DNA of 10,999 bases from Symbiodinium natans (GCA_905221605.1 CAJNDS010000766.1:64001-74999); one strand, 5' to 3'; counted from the stretch's first letter, positions 1 to 6,634 are shown. Notes: generated by a model not told the origin, from the letters alone. Numbers and translations are program-made.

Positions 1-34
1 GGTGCCAGAAATGTGGTTCAGGGCTTTGTGGCTG
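1..34 (+). CDS. possible 3' end of an exon cut by the window edge
   Basis: The first frame reads G-A-R-N-V-V-Q-G-F-V-A and then meets GTGAGG at 35-40, a good match to a GT-type splice donor. Only 11 residues are visible, so the call rests on the donor and a plausible peptide. A second frame stays open from position 2 to 268 (starting V-P-E-M-W-F-R) and could be read instead. No function can be given. Confidence 0.2.
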
Positions 35-459
35 GTGAGGTGTGTCGCTGATCAGATCTTGTGGCGCAGGGTGATCATGAGCTTTGATTTGGATTCTGTG
101 TGTTCCGTATGGTTCTGTGATGTTCTATGGATTCGAGACTCTGGCCTCGACATCGCTCCGAGGTGCAAGGCGGCCGCCGGACCCCCGGACAGGGATCGAA
201 GTGAAGAAATGGTGAAGTCCCGGACAAGTTCCCGGGTCGTGGTGTGCAGACATTGGCACGTTGCTTAGTCATAGTCTTCGATTATAAGAAGCTCTCTGGA
301 ACCTTTGTTGTCTTCAGGGCAGATATGGGCGAAGCATGGTGAAGCCAGTACAAGCAGTTTTGCTGGGCTCCTTTATGTCACTACGGTGTGCTGCCACAAC
401 TGGGGGGCCCGACGTGGCTCGACATTAGCTGTAGGGCACTGTAGGGCGCCGCTTTCAAA
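35..459 (+). other. non-coding or intron-like stretch, no firm gene
   Basis: No well-supported gene is visible. Two weak coding-like pieces occur. Around 170-230 the frame open from position 2 reads R-D-R-S-E-E-M-V-K-S-R-T-S-S-R, which could be a small exon. At 336-428 an ATG opens a 30-codon frame (M-V-K-P-V-Q-A-V-L-L-G-S-F), after a pyrimidine-rich stretch ending TTCAG at 313-317. Neither is strong enough to call a gene. Confidence 0.3.
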
Positions 460-1067
460 GTGGCGCAACAAAGCGAAAGACCCGTCGACTGGCATCCAAA
501 GACATTCGTGCCTGTCTCATGTGTGGTCTTCGTTTTGAAGCTCTCCGAGGCCAAGTGCAAGGCCGACGGGGACAAGGAGGAGGAGGAGGAGGAGGAAGAG
601 AAGGAGGAGAAGGAGGAGAACGAGGAGAAGGAGGAGAGGGAGGAGAGGGAAGAGACGGAGGAGAAGGAGGAGAGGGAGGAGAGGGAGGAGAAGGATGACA
701 AGGATGAGAAAGCAGAGAGGGAGGAGAAGGATGAGGAGGAGGACAGCGATCATGGCGAGAAGAGCGATCAGAAGAGCGAGGAGGCCGAGGCCGAGGAGGC
801 CTCACCAATATCCGAGGCGCTGGCGATTCCCTTTCCAGAGCTGTCTCTGTTCTTGGCGCTTTTGGCGATGTTGCCTCTGACCTGCTGCAGCATGATGCGC
901 GATGGAATGATTCGAAGTATTTCGAAGTACTATGGCAAGTTGCAAAGGCTTATGCAGAGCCTTGAAAGTGCTGTGCAGGCGACAAAGACGAAACGCGCGG
1001 AGCCAGCAAAGGCCAAGGCCAAGGCCCTGTGTGTGAATCCTCTGAAAAGGGGGCGGACCCAAACAAC
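460..1067 (+). CDS. Glu-rich coiled/low-complexity protein exon with a hydrophobic segment
   Basis: An open frame of about 203 codons starts at the ATG at 460. Residues 1-36 are mixed. Residues about 37-92 are almost entirely E, K, R and D, encoded by an imperfect GGA/GAG repeat. Residues about 93-120 stay acidic. A hydrophobic stretch (L-S-L-F-L-A-L-L-A-M-L-P-L-T) near residues 128-141 is long enough for a membrane helix or signal anchor. It is followed by a basic helical tail (S-I-S-K-Y-Y-G-K-L-Q-R-L-M-Q-S-L-E-S) and an Ala/Lys-rich end. The nominal stop TAA at 1069 overlaps GTAAGG at 1068-1073, so the frame may end in a splice donor instead. The half after the repeat has ordinary protein composition, which favours real coding; the Glu tract alone would not. 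The family is not recognised. Confidence 0.35.
574..747. repeat. (GGA/GAG)n purine microsatellite
   Basis: An imperfect trinucleotide array of GGA/GAG with AAG, GAC and GAT variants makes a strongly purine-asymmetric tract on the plus strand. It keeps frame and gives a Glu/Lys/Arg run on the plus strand. The same bases give Ser/Phe-, Pro/Ser- and Leu-rich runs in the three minus frames, which are repeat shadows rather than genes. Confidence 0.9.
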
Positions 1068-1073
1068 GTAAGG
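1068..1073 (+). promoter_or_regulatory. candidate 5' splice site (GTAAGG)
   Basis: GTAAGG sits exactly where the Glu-rich frame would otherwise stop: the TAA lies inside this hexamer. This is a typical arrangement for an exon that runs into its intron. The same frame stays open after the TAA to about 1296 (L-L-T-S-T-K-H-P-A-R...), so a simple nonsense codon is also possible. Confidence 0.35.
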
Positions 1074-1335
1074 TGTGCTGCTCACATCGACAAAGCATCC
1101 TGCTAGGAGTGCAGCAGCAGCGCGAGCGACTCAACAGACCGCAGCACACGTGCCAGGCTGGTCAGGGGTGGAAGCATTCTTCGACAACTCCCTACCGCCA
1201 ACTAAGACCCAAAATGCGACTCCCAAAGACTCCCCAAAGATGGTGAGGCGGCTGAGGCGCAAGGTGGCCGGGCACGCGAGCCAGGAGCAGTTGTGATAGG
1301 TGTTCTCTGCAAAGTGTTGTTGGGCAGAGTGTTGA
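1074..1335 (+). other. intergenic or intron-like stretch
   Basis: No independent gene is seen. The frame of the Glu-rich exon continues here without a stop from 1072 to 1296 and reads as Ala-, Thr- and Lys-rich sequence ending R-R-K-V-A-G-H-A-S-Q-E-Q-L. It could be intron, or the rest of a gene interrupted by one stop. Confidence 0.3.
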
Positions 1336-1760
1336 TTGAATGTGTGGGATGGAGTCGGATGGAGTAGTAGCGGAGCTGCGGTACCATGCGGACCTTCTTG
1401 TCGTTTGTCGAACTTCACGAATTCCGATTCGTCTCTACCGCCATTTCCCGGACGCCAATGTGCGCTCCCTGCCCTCGAGGAGCCTCAGCCAACGGCAGCT
1501 GAGAAGAGCGAATGCGAGAAAAGCGAGGAAGAGCAGGCTGGAGTCAACGGAGCCCAAGTTCGGCCTCTTGCCTCCCTGATCATGAGGCTTGCGCATGCCA
1601 GCCCAAAAAACCCTCAGAACACGTGTGAAGGCAGACTTTGCTGACCTAGAAGAAGTACATACTTTAAGTCTCCTGTTCCGAGAGGAAGGGCCAAGACATC
1701 CCCCAAGAAGCCCCCCCAAAAAACCCCCCCCACACAACCCTCAAACTTGTCAGGATCAGG
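1336..1760 (+). other. coding-like but frame-broken region upstream of a probable pseudogene
   Basis: Two plus frames look protein-like. One, from about 1440 to 1570, contains E-E-P-Q-P-T-A-A-E-K-S-E-C-E-K-S-E-E-E-Q-A. Another, from 1589, contains V-K-A-D-F-A-D-L-E-E-V-H-T-L. A C/A-rich low-complexity patch (1701-1740) separates them from the next coding-like block. No single frame covers the region, and no confident splice pair links the pieces. I read it as decayed coding sequence or a set of short exons; function unknown. Confidence 0.25.
1701..1740. repeat. C/A homopolymer-rich patch
   Basis: Runs of 7 C, 6 A and 8 C lie next to one another here, close to pure C/A. Such patches are slippage-prone, and the protein-like reading shifts frame on either side of this one. 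Confidence 0.75.
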
Positions 1761-2110
1761 ATGCGCCTACGGCCCAAGCCGACGGAGCCCAGGAGGCCAG
1801 TTGCAAGGGGGCAGAGGAGAAGGATAAACGATGATAAACTACTACGCAGGGTACGGTTGCAGGTGGTTGACGATCCAAGCCAGCTCTTGTTCTCATGTTC
1901 TCCCGAAGCTGCGACAGGAGAAAGCAGGGGATGCCGGTGAGGTCGAGGACATGGAAGAGAGTTGGAAGCGAGTTGGGAGAGAGCTATGAAGACCTGGACC
2001 TGCCTCCCATCCTCGGGATTGAAGCTCCTGTAGAGTTCAAACGAGAAGCAGGGCCACTTCGCTCATCACGCATTTTCTCTTGTAGTATCGCCGCATCACG
2101 ATGCCATGCG
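1761..2110 (+). pseudogene. frameshifted coding remnant of unknown protein
   Basis: Protein-like sequence passes through three plus frames in order. From the ATG at 1761 one frame gives a basic N-terminus and then V-V-D-D-P-S-Q-L-L-F-S-C-S-P-E-A-A-T, with a stop at about 1938. From 1918 (after GACAG|G) the next frame gives E-K-A-G-D-A-G-E-V-E-D-M-E-E-S-W-K-R-V, with a stop near 1987. The third frame gives G-E-S-Y-E-D-L-D-L-P-P-I-L-G-I-E-A-P-V-E and stays open to 2215. Two single-base changes, near 1918-1925 and near 1965-1980, would account for it, as would short exons with unusual splice sites. The peptides are not recognised. The acidic middle and the change of frame without large gaps favour a decayed gene. 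Confidence 0.35.
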
Positions 2111-2139
2111 ACCGACAATATCTTCGCAGGTTTCGGCTC

Positions 2140-2150
2140 GGGGGGGGGGG
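2140..2150. repeat. poly-G run (11 G)
   Basis: An uninterrupted run of 11 G lies in otherwise mixed sequence. It falls just after the last protein-like part of the broken coding region. Confidence 0.9.
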
Positions 2151-2211
2151 CTGGAACTAGAAATCATTTGCTGAACATCATCGGTCAGGGGCTCAGTCTG
2201 GCCGCCAGAAC

Positions 2212-2640
2212 GTGAGCCCCCCCAATGCTGACTACGCAGGGCTTGTCAGTTTTGAAGCTTTGCATCACATATGCCTGCACTTGTGGAACTTAGGTTCCGA
2301 ATCATGGCAGATGATGGTTTGGATCTTTCTCCCGGTTCCGAACCCTGAACTGGCTTGCAAGCATGATGAGACGACTGTGAATATGACTGTGAATGTGGCC
2401 GTGTGGCCGTGTGGCCGTGTGGCCGTGTGGCCGTGTGGCCGTGTGGCCGTGTGGCCGTGCAGCCGTGTGGCCGTGTGGCCGTGTGGCCGCGTGACTGTGC
2501 TCTCGCCAAAGACGGTTTCTCGCGCTGAGGCTTCCTCGTCGCAGCCAGAGCACAGTTGGCAAAGCTCAAGGTGTTTGACTCGTGTTGACATTGGATTCCT
2601 TGCCGGAGTCGTGCCGAGCCACAGCATGGCTTCCTTGCAG
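2212..2640. other. repeat-bearing spacer without a supported gene
   Basis: Apart from the minisatellite, this stretch has no convincing coding signal. The plus frame 2212-2643 and the minus frames over it are open only because the repeat lacks stops. The stretch ends in TTCCTTGCAG (2631-2640), a plausible 3' splice site for the next exon candidate. Confidence 0.5.
2394..2488. repeat. 8-bp minisatellite (GTGTGGCC)n
   Basis: From 2401 to 2488 there are 11 head-to-tail units of GTGTGGCC, with one variant unit (GTGCAGCC at 2457-2464), preceded by a partial unit at 2394-2400. The flanks carry related short repeats (GACTGTGAAT twice before the array, GTGACTGTG just after it). An 8-bp unit with no stop in any phase keeps all six frames open. 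This creates the long apparent frames around it (V-W-P-C-G-R-V-A on plus; H-T-A-T-R-P-H-G on minus), which I do not treat as genes. Confidence 0.95.
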
Positions 2641-2716
2641 TAATTTCGAGTCATACCAGGTGAAGAACACGTTCTTTGATGTGGTGGACTCTGACGAAGA
2701 GGAGAGAACAGACAAC
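2641..2716 (+). CDS. exon candidate with VKNTF motif and acidic tail
   Basis: After the pyrimidine-rich TTCCTTGCAG, one frame reads N-F-E-S-Y-Q-V-K-N-T-F-F-D-V-V-D-S-D-E-E and then E-R-T-D-N, and it stops at 2726. A second acceptor, CAG|G at 2659/2660, would start the exon at the V of VKNTF. The likely donor is GTACTT at 2717, which leaves phase 0. From memory, V-K-N-T-F-[ILF] followed by an acidic stretch recurs near the N-termini of many predicted dinoflagellate proteins of unknown role. This is recollection, not a search. The exon would be an early exon of a plus-strand gene whose other exons I cannot link. Confidence 0.45.
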
Positions 2717-3113
2717 GTACTTGCGTGATATCACGAAAGCTAGCGTAGTTCCTGCCCTGCCGCCCTAGCATTTCTTCTTCCTTCATGGGCCCGTGCGGCT
2801 GTGTGCTCACGATGTCCCCTGCTGGCGTGGCCTGCGCTCACCAGGCTAGCTTTCGCGGGCCAGGCCTTGCCCCTCAAGTTGAGATGTAGACGTCGTGACT
2901 CCAGTCGCTCACATACGAGGAGGGAGATCTTCGCTTCGGCAGTGTGTACAGCTGCCGCCCGGCAATCTGTGAATATACCTGGTTTTTCTAGCTTCCGTGA
3001 TACTTGGAGATGTGTCACTGGCTGCAAGGCATGCCGTTGAGTCTTAATCTCAGGCCCGGCGAAGGGCTCCGAGGAGGCATTCGATCCCTTTGACGCATCC
3101 GACCTCCCTGCAG
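2717..3113 (+). other. intron- or spacer-like stretch
   Basis: Open frames here are short and have no convincing protein character. A plus frame runs to 3040 with an Arg-rich peptide, but it has no matching splice pair. A minus frame over 2740-3135 is Ala-rich and overlaps the next exon candidate. The stretch ends with GACCTCCCTGCAG (3101-3113), a good polypyrimidine tract plus acceptor. Confidence 0.4.
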
Positions 3114-3322
3114 GAGCGTAGGGCCGTGGCAGCATGCGCCCAGCTGTGGGCCCTTAAGCCCATGCGCAAAGGCGCATTTGCTAGCTGTGCCAGGATCAAC
3201 CTTGCCAATGATGCCAGCTCCCCCGCAAGCCCCACCACCGCTTCCGAGGCGAAGAGCTGTCCAAGTGGCTTTGGGAACGGGCAGACCATAAATGATGCTA
3301 GAGCATGTATGAGAAAGTATAA
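3114..3322 (+). CDS. exon candidate bounded by CAG|GAG and GTGAGT
   Basis: The frame is open from the acceptor GACCTCCCTGCAG|GAG to the near-perfect donor GTGAGT at 3323-3328. That gives 209 nt, 69 codons plus 2 bases. It begins E-R-R-A-V-A-A-C-A-Q-L-W-A-L-K-P-M-R-K-G and contains A-R-I-N-L-A-N-D-A-S-S-P-A-S-P-T. Third positions are clearly GC-rich up to about 3290. The antisense frame (minus, 3472 to 3050) shares the same third positions and is also protein-like (G-Q-L-F-A-S-E-A-V-V-G-L-A-G-E-L-A-S-L), so base composition cannot choose the strand. The paired splice sites favour plus. No family is recognised. Confidence 0.35.
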
Positions 3323-3808
3323 GTGAGTACAGATGTACAGGGACGGTGGATGAGGATGGGATAGCGCATCACACACTGCATCCGAGTTCGGTATCGCGCG
3401 GCTTGGAGGCTTTCCCCTGGGCCAGAGCGACCTTGCCTGCTGACCAGCAGCCCGAAGCACCACGGAAGCCACATCCTTAAAGTGGAGTGTTTCTCCTCTT
3501 CGGCATGCTGAGGGTTGAGTTCTGTGTTGACTCTTCTTAGTGTCGTCAGCGCAGCTGTCCTTCGAGCTTACCTCGCTTCAATGCCGCACAGGAAGAGGCT
3601 TGCGGTGAAATGTGGTGAAGAGGTATTAAGGTCATTGTGAGCTCTGATTTAAGATTTCTTTCCGTGGGCGTCACCTAGGCAAGGGGGACCAGTCGAACGA
3701 ACCGATCCGCGCAAGTCTTTTTAACGTGGCATGCTTAGTGCGCTGCAGCGTTTGGGGCGCTTGGATCAGACTTGCCTGCATTTGTGATTCTTGTCCGCGT
3801 GGAGAAAG
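3323..3808 (+). other. intron- or spacer-like stretch
   Basis: It starts with the GTGAGT donor. Apart from the antisense frame discussed with the exon candidate at 3114-3322, no frame here looks like protein. Base composition is mixed, with T-rich patches around 3640-3725. Confidence 0.45.
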
Positions 3809-3877
3809 GATGAGACTCGATGTGCTGATGCTTCCGATTCAGAGGAAGATGAAAGGACAGCTGCTCAACGTGTCACC
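3809..3877 (+). CDS. short acidic exon candidate (DSEEDERT)
   Basis: After GAGAAAG (AG at 3807-3808) one frame reads D-E-T-R-C-A-D-A-S-D-S-E-E-D-E-R-T-A-A-Q and then R-V-T. The composition is that of a charged, disordered protein segment. A weak donor, GTGTCA, lies at 3870. The frame stays open to 4060 but runs into CA and poly-C repeats, so the true end must come earlier. The segment shares D-S-[DE]-E-[ED]-E-R-T with the exon candidate at 2641-2716. An overlapping frame starting at 3726 is less protein-like. Confidence 0.3.
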
Positions 3878-3950
3878 TTTCAATACATTTCAACACATGT
3901 TCTCCTGTCAGTGTCAAAAGGATGGCACTTTCCCGCCCATGCCGTGCTAC

Positions 3951-3975
3951 GGACGGCCCGGACGGACCGGACGGT
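3951..3975. repeat. short tandem CGGACGG repeat
   Basis: CGGACGG occurs three times in a row with 1- to 2-base spacers (CC, A, C-type junctions). It is the first of three simple repeats packed within about 100 bases. Confidence 0.7.
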
Positions 3976-4001
3976 CTGGAGCTTGATGAGGAGATTAGTG
4001 T

Positions 4002-4024
4002 CACACACACACACACACACACAC
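4002..4024. repeat. (CA)n dinucleotide microsatellite
   Basis: A perfect CA/AC run of 23 bases. Confidence 0.95.
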
Positions 4025-4036
4025 TGGGTTTTTAGG

Positions 4037-4052
4037 CCCCCCCCCCTCCCCC
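4037..4052. repeat. poly-C run
   Basis: Ten C, one T and five C, 12 bases after the end of the CA microsatellite. Confidence 0.9.
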
Positions 4053-4444
4053 GAAGATGAGTGGACGGGACCGCTCGCAGATGAGGGCTTTTCAGCTTCG
4101 ATGCTCACAACAGCTAGCCGCTACCCGGATTTGCTAGCTTCCTAGCAAGCTTCACAGGACAGGTTTTGGTGGCTAGACTGCAATCGTTACTGGCTTGAGG
4201 CCGTTGCTCCCGAGGGTCTTGATTGACGAAGGGTGCCAAAGTCTCAAAACAACTGCAAAAGCTGCAGAGCATGCCAGAAAAAAAAGACACGAACATCATT
4301 AGCAGCACCTGTACTCTTAGAACATTTACATTAAAAAATGGTGGCGACTCCGTACAGCCCAGCTTAGTTGAAGGCCGCGAGGACATACAACCGGAGTGGA
4401 CAGCGCGCTGTGAGGGACTACCCCCTAAGCACCTGCACACTGTT

Positions 4445-4687
4445 TCAGTCCTCCTCCTTCCCAGGAATATACTTGAACTCGTTGAGCCACAAAGCCCAAT
4501 CAACATCCGCGCAGGAGCCAGCATCTTCATGCTCACAGACCCGTCCCAGGCCCAAAAAGGCCTGGCCGTACTCGCCTGGCTTGGAAGCTGTGTGCTTCGG
4601 CAGGTTGCACCCGAGAGTAGTCGCAGCGATTTGGACAATTTGAGTCAGATGCTCCCTCATTCCTCCACGGCACACTGATAGCTCAAA
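4445..4687 (-). CDS. probable terminal exon on the minus strand, unknown protein
   Basis: Read on the minus strand from a TGTCAG acceptor (4693-4688), the frame gives 80 residues and a TGA at 4447-4445. It starts F-E-L-S-V-C-R-G-G-M-R-E-H-L-T-Q-I-V-Q-I. It also contains K-P-G-E-Y-G-Q-A-F-L-G-L-G-R-V-C-E and D-V-D-W-A-L-W-L-N-E-F-K-Y-I-P-G, and ends K-E-E-D. Use of W, Y, F, charged and small residues is balanced, and about two thirds of third positions are G or C. Both are typical of real coding. The upstream pyrimidine tract is weak, so the exon could instead start at the next AG (CTATCAG) or the ATG at residue 10. A plus frame (4223-4678, 151 codons) overlaps it and is also fairly protein-like; I prefer the minus reading. 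No family is recognised. Confidence 0.4.
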   Translation of the reverse strand, partial: FELSVCRGGMREHLTQIVQIAATTLGCNLPKHTASKPGEYGQAFLGLGRVCEHEDAGSCADVDWALWLNEFKYIPGKEED

Positions 4688-5073
4688 CTGACATCATGTG
4701 GTGTCCTTTTTTCAAGCAGACGTTGTCGAAATTTGACCTGATTCAGGGCTTCCCAGCCTCCAAGACGTTCCCAGCCATCGAGCCCCTGGAGACTCGGCAG
4801 CCCCAACATTCATTGGGCTCACAGGTGCATGGCCCGGCCCTCAGGAGATGTGCAGGCGTGATCAGCCAAGTGCGTGAGCACGTGTGTAGGTTAGAGCTGC
4901 AGGAGGCATGAGCGGCATACTGCGCGCTTTCCCGAGCAAACCCCGGCTGAGGAACGGGCAGCTGCAAGCCTTGTGCCTGGTTTTGGCGCCCGCAGGGTTG
5001 CGCTAATGGAGAGGACGGTTTTTGTGCCATGCATGCTACGTCCCCCTGCTCTGACATCGGCTAACTCTTGATG
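4688..5073. other. spacer-like stretch
   Basis: Several frames are open on both strands (for example plus 4696-4911 and minus 5057-4743), but none has convincing composition or paired splice signals. If the minus exon at 4445-4687 is real, this would be its upstream intron. Confidence 0.4.
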
Positions 5074-5090
5074 CACACACACACACACAC
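5074..5090. repeat. (CA)n microsatellite
   Basis: A perfect CA run of 17 bases, the second such tract in the window. Confidence 0.9.
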
Positions 5091-5177
5091 GGTATCGGTC
5101 ATGGAAGAAAACGGACTTCACTTTATTGTATCTTTGCTATGCAATGTGCTATGGTCAACGACTTTCAGTGCTTCTAG

Positions 5178-5300
5178 ATGCAAGACGCCGCGGGGGTATC
5201 CCCGGAGTGCCCAGCCCGATCAATGCGCGGAACAGGCATATTGGCACATCCGGTCACAGCCAGCATGCAAGTGCTGCAAGACATGTTTGTCTCGCCTTAG
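5178..5300 (+). CDS. small open frame, 40 residues, unknown
   Basis: It starts at an ATG directly after TTCTAG and reads M-Q-D-A-A-G-V-S-P-E-C-P-A-R-S-M-R-G-T-G before stopping at TAG 5298-5300. About 60 percent of third positions are G or C. Two other plus frames are open across the same bases. It could be a chance frame or an exon; there is no functional clue. Confidence 0.15.
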   Translation: MQDAAGVSPECPARSMRGTGILAHPVTASMQVLQDMFVSP

Positions 5301-5632
5301 CCTTCCCCAACTTGAGTGGATCTTAAGGTGTATGTATTGCCCACTGCTACAGAAGGCAGTTCCCTTCTTTCGCATCCCTTTGCAGTAATATCGCTGGAAT
5401 CTTGTGCAGGAGTGTGGCCACTGCCACCTTTGCTCCGCCGCAGAACTGAAGGCCAGAAAGAAGGCCAGGCTGGTGGCTTTGGCACCACGTAACCTCGCAA
5501 TTGCTTTGTAAGATTTTTAAGAACGCAACCTTTCACATTTTGTAGCTCAGGCCAAAAAAACAGCTTCCCAGCGCCTGAGGGCAGCTGCTGCTGCAGCGCA
5601 GGCGGGGCGATATTGCGAGAGTTGGCTACGTC
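5301..5632. other. spacer-like stretch
   Basis: A minus frame (5644 to 5297) contains a fairly protein-like piece, G-Y-V-V-P-K-P-P-A-W-P-S-F-W-P-S-V-L, in about its middle third. Its ends are repetitive and unconvincing. I see no splice pair that isolates the good part. Confidence 0.3.
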
Positions 5633-5977
5633 AGTTGGGTTCATGCCTTTGCATCTTTGCAGCCGTCATTGCAAGCAGAGTGTGCAGCTTGCGATTCAAC
5701 AGAGGCATCTCCACAGGGATCGTCATCGCCTGCAGTGCCTGTCCATACCTCACTTGTTGCCATGTTCAACGCAAGTCCGAATATGGAGAATCTTGCGTCA
5801 TGGAAAGTCTGATGAGGTTGTTGCAGTGGCACCTGGACCGATCATCGTGCCAGCAATACTACTGCAGTGAAAACACGGCCCTGCTATGCCATGGTGGGCA
5901 TGGAGGAATGGTTTGCTTGACTGCCAAGAGAGGAGAAAATAGAAGCATTTGTCTGAACATCGCAAAACCATTCTGAG
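5633..5977 (+). CDS. Cys-rich open frame, unknown
   Basis: The frame is open without a stop to the TGA at 5975-5977. It starts with a hydrophobic stretch (L-G-S-C-L-C-I-F-A-A-V-I-A-S) that could be a signal or membrane segment, and continues with many Cys and His residues (C-S-A-C-P-Y-L-T-C-C-H). There is no clear ATG; the only upstream candidate reads in a different frame. A GCAG at 5658-5661 could be an acceptor. The spacing of the cysteines does not match a domain I recognise. It may be a chance frame. Confidence 0.2.
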
Positions 5978-6121
5978 AAGTCGGGCCTGTTGGATTTCCA
6001 AAGTCAGACTGTGGAATTGTCCGAGCACCCCAGGGACCTTCTTCATGATACGTAGCATAAATCGCTTTGCGTTCTTCCTGTTTCTGCTTGCTGCAGTAGA
6101 AGCTTAGTGATATATGGCTTT

Positions 6122-6196
6122 GTAGGGGTTTGGACACCCGCCCACCCGAAACCCTGAAAGCCCCACACCCCAAACCCTGAAAACCCTAAACCCCGA
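6122..6196. repeat. degenerate interstitial telomere-like block
   Basis: Positions 6148-6196 hold degenerate C-strand telomere-like units: variants of AAACCCTGAA, CCCCAAACCCTGA, and one exact CCCTAAA at 6184-6190. Just upstream, at 6122-6132, TAGGGGTTTGG is a G-strand-like motif in the opposite orientation, so the block is inverted overall. TTTAGGG is the telomere unit known from plants and dinoflagellates. The copies are too diverged and too few for a functional telomere. Confidence 0.6.
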
Positions 6197-6222
6197 AGCC
6201 TTCAACCAAACAAAAAGGCACG

Positions 6223-6602
6223 GTGGTCGAGGCAGACAAGAAAAAGCAACGTGGCTTACTCGGTTTTTGGCCCTTTAGGCGGCTCATGGTGGGGTCTCTG
6301 GGCCGGCTCCGGCCCCGAGCCCGGGTGCTGATGCTCCCGATCCGGGCCCCAGGCTGGGGGTGCTGTGCGCCGGAAGCCCGAGCAGCTGATGCTCATGATG
6401 GGTGCTGCGGTAGCAGAACGTGGCAAAATCGCCCCAAGGGCACCCCCAGAGAACCGTGCTGGAGGGTGCTCATGATGCTCTCCTGGGTCCCGGCCAACTT
6501 ACGACCCCCACATGTCGGCGGCACTGCCGTCCGTCCTATTGCTAGAGCAAGGCCTGCAAGGTAATCCCGCCTGAGGTGCGGGTAACAGAGGTCCGCGCTG
6601 GA
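6223..6602. other. GC-rich repetitive stretch, no supported gene
   Basis: This is the most GC-rich part of the window. It carries repeated words built on GGTGCT and GATGCTC (6328-6345, about 6382-6400 and 6466-6481) and a near-palindrome around CCCGGGTGCTGATGC...GATCCGGG. A plus frame is open from 6223 to 6564 but is Arg/Pro/Ala-rich with no domain character, as expected from GC-rich noncoding DNA. Confidence 0.45.
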
Positions 6603-6634
6603 GAGAAGACCACGAGAAGACCACGAGAAGACCA
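6603..6634. repeat. 11-bp tandem repeat (GAGAAGACCAC)
   Basis: Nearly three exact head-to-tail copies, the last one base short. No function is evident. Confidence 0.9.

Noticed and set aside
381-808. Minus-strand frames with Ser/Phe, Pro/Ser or Leu runs opposite the Glu-rich region
   Set aside because: They are antisense readings of the GGA/GAG microsatellite and have no protein character outside it.
2246-2810. Long minus-strand frames (up to 181 codons) with H-T-A-T-R-P-H-G repeats
   Set aside because: They are open only because the 8-bp repeat has no stop in any phase; the flanks are not protein-like.
6223-6564. 113-codon plus frame in the GC-rich stretch
   Set aside because: Arg/Pro/Ala-rich composition expected from GC-rich noncoding DNA, with internal nucleotide repeats and no splice pair.
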